The notes beneath the pieces are model-generated. The model was given only the letters and a program-made list of their open reading frames with translations, was not told where the DNA came from and ran no database searches. The translations under genes and the position numbers were made by a program. From assembly GCF_000429905.1 (NCBI RefSeq), contig NZ_AUCT01000032.1, positions 1 to 64,000 on the forward strand: a DNA stretch of 64,000 nucleotides, given 5' to 3'. Numbering within the stretch: the first letter of the stretch is position 1; the number at the start of each line of letters is the position of its first letter. Positions 42,952 to 51,070 of the stretch are shown piece after piece. The DNA comes from Desulfatibacillum aliphaticivorans DSM 15576 (GTDB lineage Bacteria; Desulfobacterota; Desulfobacteria; Desulfobacterales; Desulfatibacillaceae).

Positions 42952-44265
42952 CTATCTCTGATGGTATTTTCTGAATTCATTAACGTCACGCTGCCAGCCG
43001 CCGGGAACTTCGTCTTCCTTCCAGAAGATGTAGGGGTTGGAGCGAGGTTCTTTGACGTGTTGCGGAACAGGATCGATACCGACGGCGTCCAGCATTGCCT
43101 GGAAGCCCTGGCGTTTGATCAGTTCGCCCAAACGCTCACGGTTCTTGCCTTCTTCCATCCACCAATCCCAGATAGCTTCGATGACTTCGGTGATTTCTTC
43201 GTAAGGTTCTTCCACCTTGACGAAGGGAACCAGCAGGGAGCCCATCTGAGCGCCGTCCAGAATAGGAGCCTTGGCGCCAACCAGGATGGACACGCCAGTG
43301 TCCAGACCTTTTTTCAGAGCGCGAGGCATGACGTTGATGCAATGCATGCAGCGGGTGCACTCTTTGTCGTTGATTTCCAGCTTGCCGCCTTCGTACTTCA
43401 TGCAGCCGGTGGGGCACAGGTCGATGACTTCCTTCTGGATGTCAAATGCTCCCCAGTTGCCGTCTTTGTGAGCGCCGGCGTTGGGCGGATATTCGCCGCC
43501 AACGTAAGCGGCGACCGCATCCTGATCAATGCGGATGTCGTCGCGCCAGGTTCCGATGAAGGACATGTCGGAACGGGCAATGGAGGCCACGCAGCAGTTG
43601 GGGCAGCCGTCAAACTTGAACTTGAACTTGTACGGGAAAGCCGGGCGGTGCAGTTCGTCCTGATACTCATTGGTCAGGAAGTGGCACAGAGCCTGGGTGT
43701 CGTAGCAAGCATATTCGCAACGGGCTTCGCCGATGCAGTCGGACGGGGTGCGCAGGTTGGAGCCGGAGCCGCCAAGGTCCTGCCCATGCTTGTGAGTCAG
43801 TTCAAAGAAAATTTCCTCGAGCTGCTCGGTGACGGTTCCCAAAAAGACGATGTCGCCCGTGGAACCGTGCATGTTGGTGATGCCGGAGCCGCGGAATTCC
43901 CACAGATCGCAAAGATTGCGGAGCCATTCGGTGTTGTAGAACTTACCGGCGGGCTGGTTCACGCGGATGGTGTGAAAGTGAGCAACGCCCGGGAACATTT
44001 CGGGCTGGTCGCAGTAACGGCCGATAACGCCGCCGCCGTAACCGAAAACGCCGACGATTCCGCCGTGTTTCCAGTGAGTCCGGCCATGCTTGTAAGAAAG
44101 CTCCAGTACGCCGAGAATGTCTTCGCAAACGTCCTGTTTTACCTGAAACTCTACGTTGTTTGCATTCTTGGCCCGGTTTTCAGCCTCCTGCTTGATGTCG
44201 GACACAAAGCTAGGCCAGGGCCCGCTTTCCAGTTGGTCCAACAATGGAGTCTCGTGTTTTGCCAT
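42952..44265 (-). CDS. dsrA: Dissimilatory sulfite reductase alpha subunit
   Basis: A 437-residue DsrA. The siroheme-linked cluster ligands are CIGEARC (C-x5-C) and CPNCC (C-x3-C, with an extra internal Cys). The inserted ferredoxin domain carries CPTGC and CTRCMHC. Conserved stretches such as RPAFPYKFKFKFDG and GVFGYGGGVIGRY are intact. A strong GGAGG ribosome binding site precedes the ATG. It is the first gene of dsrABD-N and has a 189-base upstream region with structured leader sequence. Confidence 0.98.
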   Translation of the reverse strand: MAKHETPLLDQLESGPWPSFVSDIKQEAENRAKNANNVEFQVKQDVCEDILGVLELSYKHGRTHWKHGGIVGVFGYGGGVIGRYCDQPEMFPGVAHFHTIRVNQPAGKFYNTEWLRNLCDLWEFRGSGITNMHGSTGDIVFLGTVTEQLEEIFFELTHKHGQDLGGSGSNLRTPSDCIGEARCEYACYDTQALCHFLTNEYQDELHRPAFPYKFKFKFDGCPNCCVASIARSDMSFIGTWRDDIRIDQDAVAAYVGGEYPPNAGAHKDGNWGAFDIQKEVIDLCPTGCMKYEGGKLEINDKECTRCMHCINVMPRALKKGLDTGVSILVGAKAPILDGAQMGSLLVPFVKVEEPYEEITEVIEAIWDWWMEEGKNRERLGELIKRQGFQAMLDAVGIDPVPQHVKEPRSNPYIFWKEDEVPGGWQRDVNEFRKYHQR

Positions 44266-44454
44266 GTTTACCTCCAGTTAACAGTTAATTGTGTTTATGG
44301 GTCATGCTAAATACTATAAGGGCTTTGGCCTGCCCTTAGACGCCAAAAACGTCACCTCCTCTCCAAAGTCTTTGTATTTATTCTATATATTTAATTTTTT
44401 CCAATTCTTATCCTTTTTTAGGTTCAAGTGAAAAATCGTACAAATGGGCAACAT
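44266..44454 (-). promoter_or_regulatory. dsrA upstream region with leader hairpin
   Basis: Read on the minus strand, the region has an AT-rich stretch (about 44375-44405), where a promoter is likely but no consensus pair is convincing. Next comes GGAGAGGAG and a possible 13-codon frame from a GTG at 44355 to a TAG ending at 44314. A hairpin with 7-base arms (44317-44323 with 44332-44338) overlaps the end of that frame. The GGAGG of dsrA follows. A leader-peptide or attenuation role is speculative. Confidence 0.35.
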
Positions 44455-45669
44455 TTATAAAAGCACGGCCCCTTTGTCAACAAAAAACGGGCCTCCCGTG
44501 CTTTTGGAAAAGGCCTCCACAAGGGCTTGGGCGTGCTCCTCGATATGCGCCAAGAGCAAGGGGCGATCAGGGGCCTGGGAAGAGCTTGCTTCCACAAGCT
44601 CCAAACAAAGATTCCTCCATGTTTCCTGGGGCAGTTCCCTGCATATGTCCAAAAGTATGGAATGAAAATCGCCTTTTTCGCCTGATTCCTTTTCCCTGGC
44701 TGCCAGGCCCTGAAAAATTCCCCTCACGCAGGGAAAAACCTCTGAGTCCTCCGCCAGAACCAAGTCGCCCACGCCGTCCAAACGATCCAGGCGCATACGC
44801 ATGGTCAGGTTCGCCAAAAAATACAAAGCTGCTTCCACACGGGATTCCAGGTCAGCGCCTTCTTGGGCTTCGATCATGCCCTCATACTGGCGGACGGTGA
44901 TCAGGCGTACATCAGTAACGCCGTCTTCCACCTTGACCACAAAATCCCCGGCTGCGTGATGCCAGGGAAAAATCTGCCGGAAATTTTCCGGGTCGTAATA
45001 ATAGGACAATATGGCCGCTGCTTTCTCATATAATGAAGCAGCTTGGCTTTGATCCAGAAAAAAGTGGCCGCCTTGGTTATCCCAAACAATTACCCCATGC
45101 TTGCCGCTGGCAGGGTTGACTGACAAATGAAATTCGCAGTACCCGGCGTACCATTGGCAAAATAACGCCATGGCCTCCGTACTCCCTCCGCCCTCCAGAG
45201 GACAGGGGGTGCGGCCGAGCCCGTAAGGCGTGGGGATGAAGGATTGCTTTCTCCCCTTTTGCAGCGCAGATAAGAGGGCGTATTCCCTTTCAGCGGCGGC
45301 GCGCCCCGGGTCCGACAAAGCCACATTGGCCGCCAGGACCGCCGTGCCTCTTTCCGTGACAGCCTCCACCCGCGCGGGATGGTAAAAAGCCCCGTGCTTC
45401 TCGGCGACGACTCGCCACTCGCGGACATGAGAGACTTCCAGGTCCTCGCCCAACTGGCTCTTTACGCCCGCCATGGGGATTGCAAAGCTGTTTTCCGCCA
45501 GCATTTGACCAAGAGCCTGAAAGTAACCGCCAAAGGTCGCATGCCCTTCTGATGCGGAGCTTTGTCCGTCCCGCTTGGAGGGCAGTGAGGTTACCGCCAT
45601 TTCCGGCGTCAGAGGAAGGACCTCCCCGGGCATGGCTGCGAAAAATAAAATAGGGGCTGCCAAGCTCAT
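44455..45669 (-). CDS. Hypothetical protein, last gene of dsr-flanking operon
   Basis: I do not recognise this 404-residue protein. It has no signal peptide. A few features (FIPTPYGLG, FPWHHAAGDFVVKVEDG, an acidic helical C-terminus) recall phosphotransferase-like or sugar-kinase-like folds, but this is weak. It starts one base after the TPR gene and is the last of five closely packed genes; dsrA begins 189 bases further on in the same direction. Confidence 0.7.
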   Translation of the reverse strand: MSLAAPILFFAAMPGEVLPLTPEMAVTSLPSKRDGQSSASEGHATFGGYFQALGQMLAENSFAIPMAGVKSQLGEDLEVSHVREWRVVAEKHGAFYHPARVEAVTERGTAVLAANVALSDPGRAAAEREYALLSALQKGRKQSFIPTPYGLGRTPCPLEGGGSTEAMALFCQWYAGYCEFHLSVNPASGKHGVIVWDNQGGHFFLDQSQAASLYEKAAAILSYYYDPENFRQIFPWHHAAGDFVVKVEDGVTDVRLITVRQYEGMIEAQEGADLESRVEAALYFLANLTMRMRLDRLDGVGDLVLAEDSEVFPCVRGIFQGLAAREKESGEKGDFHSILLDICRELPQETWRNLCLELVEASSSQAPDRPLLLAHIEEHAQALVEAFSKSTGGPFFVDKGAVLL

Positions 45670-45670
45670 A

Positions 45671-46300
45671 TTATCTGTGGGCTTTCAACTCTTCGAGAAG
45701 CCCGGGATGCACCTCAAAGCCCAGTTCCAAAGCCTTGTCGCAATGCTCAATGGCCCGGTCGTATTCTTCCCTTTCCAGGTACGCCAAAGCCAGGTTGTTG
45801 TGCGCCGGGGCGAAGTTGGGGTTCAGCTCCAACGCCTTTTCCGCGGCGGCGATGCTCTCTTCCACCAGACCCTGCGTATAGTATACGCTGGCTAATGTGG
45901 TGTAAGCCTGGATGAAATTCTGGTTGTAGTTGATCGCCTTGCGCAGGTTCCGCACCGCCTCGTCGAAATCGCCTTTTTGAGCCAGGCAAAAGCCGATGTT
46001 GGCGAACCCCTCGGCAAACCCCGCCCGCGACTTGATGGACTGCTTGTTCCAATCCAGGCATCCGTCCAGATCCCCGCGGTCCAGGGCGATGCCGCCCAAG
46101 GCCACATAGGCTTCAGCCAGGCTGGGGCTGCAGCTGATGGCTTCCTTCAACTCGATTTCCGCTTCATTGAAAAGCCTTTTGCCAAGCAGGCCCATGGCCA
46201 GGTTATAGTGGGACTGGCCGCATTCGGGATTCATGTCCACGGCTTGGCGGTATTCCGCAATGTATTGATCGATGTTTTCAAACTCTTTATACTTCGCCAT
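45671..46300 (-). CDS. TPR-repeat protein
   Basis: A 209-residue cytosolic protein made of about five tetratricopeptide repeats (for example SHYNLAMGLLGKRLFNEAEIELKEAI and AHNNLALAYLEREEYDRAIEHCDKAL). It should serve as a protein-interaction scaffold. AAGGAG lies upstream of the ATG, within the end of the PrmA-like gene that it overlaps by 14 bases. Its position in a tight operon suggests that it binds one of the neighbouring products. Confidence 0.88.
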   Translation of the reverse strand: MAKYKEFENIDQYIAEYRQAVDMNPECGQSHYNLAMGLLGKRLFNEAEIELKEAISCSPSLAEAYVALGGIALDRGDLDGCLDWNKQSIKSRAGFAEGFANIGFCLAQKGDFDEAVRNLRKAINYNQNFIQAYTTLASVYYTQGLVEESIAAAEKALELNPNFAPAHNNLALAYLEREEYDRAIEHCDKALELGFEVHPGLLEELKAHR

Positions 46301-47138
46301 TAGTTAACTCCTTATGGTTTTCTTGCAAGAATATCATGCAGGCCCATTTTGGTTCAGTCATGAGATTTCGGGAGACAAAGCCGTGCTTTTTCGCCTCCAG
46401 CTCCATGTCCCCGGCCTCCGCTACCTGAATTCCCGAAACAATCAACCAGCCCGGTTCAATCAGCGCCTGAGTGAAAACAGGCATGGCTTCCACCAAGGTG
46501 GGAAACCGCAGGTTGGCCAGGATCAGGGAATATCGGCCTGGTATTTCCGGTATGGGAATATCCTCTACGCGGACCCTGTTTTCCAGTCCGTTCAATAAAG
46601 CGTTCTCCCGGGTTTCAAACAATGCACACGGGTCAATGTCCGTGCAAAGGGCGTTTTCCATGCCCAGCTTTAACGCGGAAAGGGCCAGCACTCCGGTTCC
46701 GGTCCCTGCATCCAGCACGCTGCCTTGAGGGCGCAACGGATTGTCCGGCGACAAGACCTGTTCTATGGCTTTGACCGCCATACGGGTTGTGGGGTGCCTG
46801 CCGGACCCGAATGAAGCGCCCTGTTTCATGACTAACGGAACATCTTCATCGCTTCCCCTATAAATCTGCCCCGGAGGAACAGCTATAATTTTGAAGCCCA
46901 GGCGCGACGCCCCGCTGAAGTTCTCCTCTAAAAACGAGGTTCCCAACTCGTAGGTGTACATGAGCCTGCCCTGCTCCATCAAAGCCCGGACAGTTTTACG
47001 GATCTCGCGCCTGGTCCAGGATGCGCCGGCGACCGTAGCGTCCTTCTCCAACTCAGGCTGGGGAATGCGCATGGACCGAGCCACTCGCTCCATTATCCAT
47101 TCGCTCATGCCCTGGCTAGTCGTCTGTATGACCTTCAC
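46287..47138 (-). CDS. PrmA-like protein methyltransferase with N-terminal extra domain
   Basis: A 283-residue SAM-dependent methyltransferase. Residues about 110-283 match PrmA, the L11 methyltransferase: FGSGRHPTT, then motif I VLDAGTGTGVLAL and the LILANL motif IV. The first 90 residues differ from the usual PrmA N-terminus. They look like a helix-turn-helix (TRREIRKTVRALMEQGRLMYTYELG). The start is a GTG inside the upstream gene (23-base overlap). The substrate may be a protein of this operon or of sulfur metabolism rather than L11. Confidence 0.75.
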   Translation of the reverse strand: MKVIQTTSQGMSEWIMERVARSMRIPQPELEKDATVAGASWTRREIRKTVRALMEQGRLMYTYELGTSFLEENFSGASRLGFKIIAVPPGQIYRGSDEDVPLVMKQGASFGSGRHPTTRMAVKAIEQVLSPDNPLRPQGSVLDAGTGTGVLALSALKLGMENALCTDIDPCALFETRENALLNGLENRVRVEDIPIPEIPGRYSLILANLRFPTLVEAMPVFTQALIEPGWLIVSGIQVAEAGDMELEAKKHGFVSRNLMTEPKWACMIFLQENHKELTNGEV

Positions 47139-47472
47139 GCGTTAGAAGCTCCTGGTACCACACGGCGAACTCAAACATGCCTTTGATGCGTTCCTCTTCG
47201 TTCACGATGCCAAGGGCCATTTCCAGGGCGCCTCCGGAATACGCATTATTGTGAACGCCGTCAGGCCGCGTCTGCAAAAACTCCCTGACCAACTGCTGGG
47301 TCGTGCGCTTGGATTTATCCTTACGGATGTCTATGGGATCCTTGGGCTCCTGGAAGGGATCCCACTTCTCATAGGTCATTTTTTTGAGGACGCCTTTTTT
47401 ACGCCTTTCGGACATGGCGTTCCAGATAGCGAGTTTGCGTTCCTCTTCCTGTTCGGGAGTCAGGTTGCTCAT
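47116..47472 (-). CDS. Hypothetical protein
   Basis: I do not recognise this 118-residue protein. It is basic and helical in its first half (EEERKLAIWNAMSERRKKGVLKKM) and has a compact C-terminal segment. No membrane or export signal. It lies 4 bases after the YkgJ gene and overlaps the PrmA-like gene by 23 bases, so it is certainly co-transcribed. It could be a small partner or the substrate of the methyltransferase. Confidence 0.7.
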   Translation of the reverse strand: MSNLTPEQEEERKLAIWNAMSERRKKGVLKKMTYEKWDPFQEPKDPIDIRKDKSKRTTQQLVREFLQTRPDGVHNNAYSGGALEMALGIVNEEERIKGMFEFAVWYQELLTREGHTDD

Positions 47473-47476
47473 GGGC

Positions 47477-48145
47477 TTATTCCTTCTCCTCTTTTTCCTC
47501 TTTAATGCCCAGGTACTCCTTATTGTACTCGGTCAACAAGGCCATGGACAACGGCACCAGCATGTCCGCCATGCCCACATACTTGGTGGGAATGCCCGCC
47601 ACAATCTTTTGGCTTAGCTGGTACAGCATGGCGTTCAAGGAGTCCAGGTTCACCGTGGGATAGGCACGGCCTTCCTCAAATCCGGACTCGCCGCACGTGT
47701 GCCCCTTGCCGCCGATGGCCGTGGGAATGCCGTACAGCCGGCATGTTATGGGCCGTTTGTCGTACAAGACGCATTTTTCCTCATCGTCCAAAAGAGGGCA
47801 TCGCACCCGCTCCCACGCAACGCGGGACAAAATCTCGTCCGTCTGCTTACCCTTTTTGGTGGCCTGGTAGGCTTCCTTTTTGATCATATGGATTTTACGG
47901 TCGGCCCGGTCCGCCCTTTCCAGCAGCCTGTCCTTTTCCTTGCCTTCAAAGCGTTGGTTGAAATGATGATTGATGTACAACGCTTCCACCAGACTCAAAT
48001 CAAACAAAGCGTAACAGCAATCCGAGCAACCAGGCTTGCACTTGACGCAGTCGGAGTGAGCCTCTTCCACGGTCTTGAAGGCTTTGTCCACGCCTTCCAC
48101 TACTTTTTCATATTCTTCAAATATTTTTGAATGATCCAGTTCCAT
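47477..48145 (-). CDS. YkgJ-family cysteine-cluster protein
   Basis: A 222-residue YkgJ-type protein, likely binding zinc or an iron-sulfur cluster. Cysteines C33, C36, C40, C43 and C44 cluster near the N-terminus (CVKCKPGCSDCC). Further ones are in RCPLLDDEEKCVLYDKRPITCRLYG, the family signature. The ATG at 48145 with GGAG upstream is preferred over one 33 bases upstream. It opens a five-gene operon that runs to 44455. A palindrome at 48197-48211 lies 52 bases before the start. Confidence 0.85.
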   Translation of the reverse strand: MELDHSKIFEEYEKVVEGVDKAFKTVEEAHSDCVKCKPGCSDCCYALFDLSLVEALYINHHFNQRFEGKEKDRLLERADRADRKIHMIKKEAYQATKKGKQTDEILSRVAWERVRCPLLDDEEKCVLYDKRPITCRLYGIPTAIGGKGHTCGESGFEEGRAYPTVNLDSLNAMLYQLSQKIVAGIPTKYVGMADMLVPLSMALLTEYNKEYLGIKEEKEEKE

Positions 48146-48616
48146 CGTTGCGACTCCATAAATAAGTTGACGGGCCAATCTGATTGGAAGCCCGGTTTCG
48201 GTTAAACCGAATTTTTAATTATGCCCGCAATGTAACACATCGTCAAGGACTTCCAGACAGAGGCGGGCGATTGCCTTGCCCCAAGCCCCCAAACCCCAAG
48301 CCGGATCGGAGCTGCAGCGCAGCATGATGGGGGGTAAAACCTTTCCTCCCCCCTGCCCGGGGCGGCCCCGTGCGAAGAAACCGGACAATGCGGTTTGGAG
48401 CCCAAAATTTATTTTTACTAAAAAATTTACAATAATATTATTTAAACTTAATTTCGCCCTTACCTATATTTATACCTATATAAACGTTTGACACAAGCCT
48501 TCGGGTCTGCTACTCACTGTCCCGTCGCGACTCCCGCGCGCCCTTGAGTGATACGTGTTTAGAGCGATCAAGGGAAAAAAAACGCAATTTATCCGACGTG
48601 GCGTATTGGTGACCCG
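48146..48616. other. Intergenic region between ykgJ and the Fo operon
   Basis: These 471 bases carry no gene. On the ykgJ side, TTCGGTTAAACCGAA (48197-48211) is a 7-7 palindrome and could be an operator. The middle is C- and G-rich low-complexity sequence. On the ATP-synthase side, an AT-rich block (about 48410-48485) precedes TTGACA at 48488-48493. I see no matching -10 box at 17 bases. The promoter of the Fo operon must lie in this region. Confidence 0.5.
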
Positions 48617-48907
48617 GTGGCGAAACTCTTTAATTTCAAAGACAATAAACCATGGGCCCAGGATATGACCATTGTCATGCAGTTGGGCCTGACCATGGCC
48701 GGCTGCATAGCCTTCTGCTTCTGGGCCGGTTATGAACTGGACAAATGGTTGGGGACCAGGGGGGTCTTCATCACAATCGGAACTTTGTTGGGAGTGGCTG
48801 GCGGAGCGAATGTCTGCTATCGCGCGATAATGGATTTAACCCGGGATTCCGGGAAAGGGGACAAGGGCGAAAAATCGCCCGAAGACAAACAGGATGGAAC
48901 AGGTTAA
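48617..48907 (+). CDS. AtpZ/AtpI-family small membrane protein
   Basis: A 96-residue protein with two membrane helices, an AtpZ/AtpQ-type accessory of F-type ATPases. MQLGLTMAGCIAFCFWAGYELDKWLGT is the family core. The C-terminal tail is highly charged. The start appears to be a GTG at 48617 without a good ribosome binding site; an ATG at 48665 is possible but would remove conserved residues. It heads the Fo operon and overlaps atpI by 14 bases. Confidence 0.8.
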   Translation: MAKLFNFKDNKPWAQDMTIVMQLGLTMAGCIAFCFWAGYELDKWLGTRGVFITIGTLLGVAGGANVCYRAIMDLTRDSGKGDKGEKSPEDKQDGTG

Positions 48908-49268
48908 CGAGCTGCGGAGGCGTTATTGCCCCAGGGCGCTGGCTCTGGCGGTCATGGCAGGCGCCATCCTGATTGTGCTGGACATGAAGCCCATCGGTAA
49001 GGGGATCATCTTAGGGACTTTATTCAGCATCCTCAATTTTCTCATTATGAGCCAGGCCTTGCCAATGGCTGTTGTGCAAGGCAGAAAAGGCAGCATGCTT
49101 CGCAGCTTGGGGTCCGTTCTGGTCCGGTTTGTGTTAATGGCCGGGGCCCTGTTTGTAGGCGCGAAATATGATGCCTATAATTTTTTCGCCGTGGCGGGGG
49201 GGCTGTTCGCCGTTCAATTGGTTATTTTGGCGGATCATTTGCTCAAGGCGCTGCGGAGGCAAATCTGA
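48894..49268 (+). CDS. atpI: ATP synthase protein I
   Basis: A 124-residue membrane protein with four helices, of the ATP-synthase I family. Such proteins help assemble the c-ring. The basic GRKGSMLRSLGSVLVRF between helices is typical. It overlaps the upstream AtpZ-like gene. The next gene, atpB, starts 94 bases later. In an operon with an unusual c-subunit, a dedicated assembly factor is expected. Confidence 0.85.
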   Translation: MEQVNELRRRYCPRALALAVMAGAILIVLDMKPIGKGIILGTLFSILNFLIMSQALPMAVVQGRKGSMLRSLGSVLVRFVLMAGALFVGAKYDAYNFFAVAGGLFAVQLVILADHLLKALRRQI

Positions 49269-49362
49269 ATTTTTCAGTGTTGAATTTGGGTGCGAGCCGT
49301 GATAGGGATGCGCGCCCTTGGGGAAAATTTGACGTAAATAAATAAAGACGGGTTTCGAGATT

Positions 49363-50058
49363 ATGGATGAACTTGGGAGAATACATCAGTTGCTTGTGCC
49401 GCTGACGGATGGTTATACAATGACCTTCAATTTGGAAGTCATTCTCATGACCTGGATCGTCATCGGCATTTTGCTTTTATTCGGGTTCCTGGCCGTGAAA
49501 AAGCGCGGCGTGATTCCCAACCCCATGCAGGTGGTGGGCGAGCTTTTCGTCAAAAACCTGTATGATCTTGCGGACGACGCCTTGGAAGAGGAATTGGGTA
49601 AAAAGTACGGCCCCATGATTTGTGCGCTGTTCCTTTTTCTGTGGATGAGCAACATGCTGGGCGTTTTGCCGCCCTTGGGCTTCATTCCGGAGTTTTCCGA
49701 GCCCACCAAAGATTTGAACACGCCGTTGGGGTTGGGCCTTCTGGGCTTTTTCATCGCTCACGCCGCGGGCATCAAGGAAAAGGGCATCAAGGACTACCTC
49801 AAGGTGTACATCGAACCCTTCGCTTTCATGCTGCCTCTCAATCTGATTGGCGAACTGGCCAAGGTGGTTTCCATCTCCTTCCGTCTGTTCGGTAACATCA
49901 TGGGCGGCTCCATCATCATCCTGGTGGTTTCCCACCTTACGTACTCCATACTGCTTCCCCCGGCCTTGTTCGGCTTCTTTGGGATCTTTGTGGGCACCAT
50001 CCAGGCTTTTGTGTTCACCATGCTGACCACGGTCTATATTTCTGTTCAGGTGAAATAG
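49363..50058 (+). CDS. atpB: F1Fo ATP synthase subunit a
   Basis: A 231-residue subunit a, the stator half of the ion channel. The essential arginine lies in SISFRLFGNIMGG, preceded by LNLIGELAKV. The FLWMSNMLGVLPPLG region is also typical. It has five to six helices. No clear ribosome binding site is seen. It is two bases from the following c-subunit gene. Confidence 0.96.
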   Translation: MDELGRIHQLLVPLTDGYTMTFNLEVILMTWIVIGILLLFGFLAVKKRGVIPNPMQVVGELFVKNLYDLADDALEEELGKKYGPMICALFLFLWMSNMLGVLPPLGFIPEFSEPTKDLNTPLGLGLLGFFIAHAAGIKEKGIKDYLKVYIEPFAFMLPLNLIGELAKVVSISFRLFGNIMGGSIIILVVSHLTYSILLPPALFGFFGIFVGTIQAFVFTMLTTVYISVQVK

Positions 50059-50060
50059 TT

Positions 50061-51038
50061 ATGAATGATATTGTGATGTGGGCCGAAGTGGCCGCGTTTA
50101 TTGGAGGCGGGTTAGCGATGGGCTTTGGAGCTATTGGCGCTGCAGTCGGCGAAGGGTACGCTGCAGCCAACGCCAACGCCGCTATCTCACGGAATCCGGA
50201 AGTAAGCGGAGACGTTTTCAAGACCATGCTGGTGGGCCAGGCGGTTGCCGAGTCTGCGGCTATTTTCGCCCTGGTTGTGGCCATGCTGCTGGTCTTTGCC
50301 AAGGTGGATGACACCGCAACCTGGATGACGGTGACCGTGTTTTTGTCCTCGGGCCTTTGCATGGGCCTGGGCGCCATCGGCTCCGGCATCGGTTCCGGTT
50401 TTCCTGCAGGCGCCGCCTGTGAGGGCACCGCTCGTCAGCCTGCAATGGGCGGTAGACTGGTGACCAACATGCTCATCGGCTCCGCCGTGTGTCAGACCCC
50501 GGCGATCTTCGCCCTGGTGGTCTCCTTTATTCTCATGTTCACCAATTTTTCCGACAGGCCGGTCAACCCCACGTGGGCAGCCATCTTGGGCGCAGGCCTT
50601 GCTTCGGGATTGGGCGCCATTGGCTCCGGCCTCGGCGGCGGGCTTGTGGCTCAGGCAAGCTGCGAGGGCGTTGCCCGTAAGCCGGAAGCCGCAGGCACCC
50701 TGACCAACGTCATGCTGCTGGGCCAGGCGGTTACTCAAACCACGGCCATTTACGGCATGCTGGTCTCTTTTATCCTCATGTTTAAAGCCTTCGATCCCGC
50801 AGGCACGACTTTGGCTCCGGCCATGGCTCTGCTCTCCGCAGGAATCTGCATGGGCATCGGCGCTATCGGGCCGGGCGTAGGCGAAGGTTTTGCAGCACAG
50901 AGCGCAGTGGGTTGGATTGCAAGGAACGAAAACGCCACGGCGGAACTGACCCGCACCATGCTGGTGGGGCAGGCCGTTGCAGAGTCCACGGGCATCTACG
51001 CCCTGGTGGTGGCGTTGGTACTGATATTTGTTGTGTAA
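50061..51038 (+). CDS. Four-hairpin concatenated ATP synthase c-subunit
   Basis: A 325-residue rotor subunit made of four fused c-type hairpins (eight helices), against about 80 residues for a normal c. Each hairpin has the GAIG...GxGxG inner helix and a GQAV-type outer helix. Hairpins 1 and 4 hold an inner glutamate (E31 and E275 in GEG) and an outer ion-binding glutamate (E64 and E308 in AES). In hairpins 2 and 3 both are lost: inner S112 and G193, outer Q145 and Q226. Only half of the sites could carry an ion. AGGTGA precedes the ATG. Fused c-subunits are known from V-type rotors and from Acetobacterium, but this four-fold pattern is unusual. Confidence 0.93.
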   Translation: MNDIVMWAEVAAFIGGGLAMGFGAIGAAVGEGYAAANANAAISRNPEVSGDVFKTMLVGQAVAESAAIFALVVAMLLVFAKVDDTATWMTVTVFLSSGLCMGLGAIGSGIGSGFPAGAACEGTARQPAMGGRLVTNMLIGSAVCQTPAIFALVVSFILMFTNFSDRPVNPTWAAILGAGLASGLGAIGSGLGGGLVAQASCEGVARKPEAAGTLTNVMLLGQAVTQTTAIYGMLVSFILMFKAFDPAGTTLAPAMALLSAGICMGIGAIGPGVGEGFAAQSAVGWIARNENATAELTRTMLVGQAVAESTGIYALVVALVLIFVV

Positions 51039-51070
51039 AATATAATTTCTTTTTCTCAGGAGGTAGGCAA

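Noticed and set aside
42961..44310. 449-codon open frame on the plus strand, antisense to dsrA
   Set aside because: dsrA on the other strand is unambiguous by family motifs. The antisense frame is open because of codon bias and shows no family pattern or ribosome binding site.
48488..48516. Sigma-70 promoter for the Fo operon from TTGACA at 48488
   Set aside because: The sequence 17 bases downstream (TACTCA) is a poor -10 match, so I report only the -35-like box in the region description.
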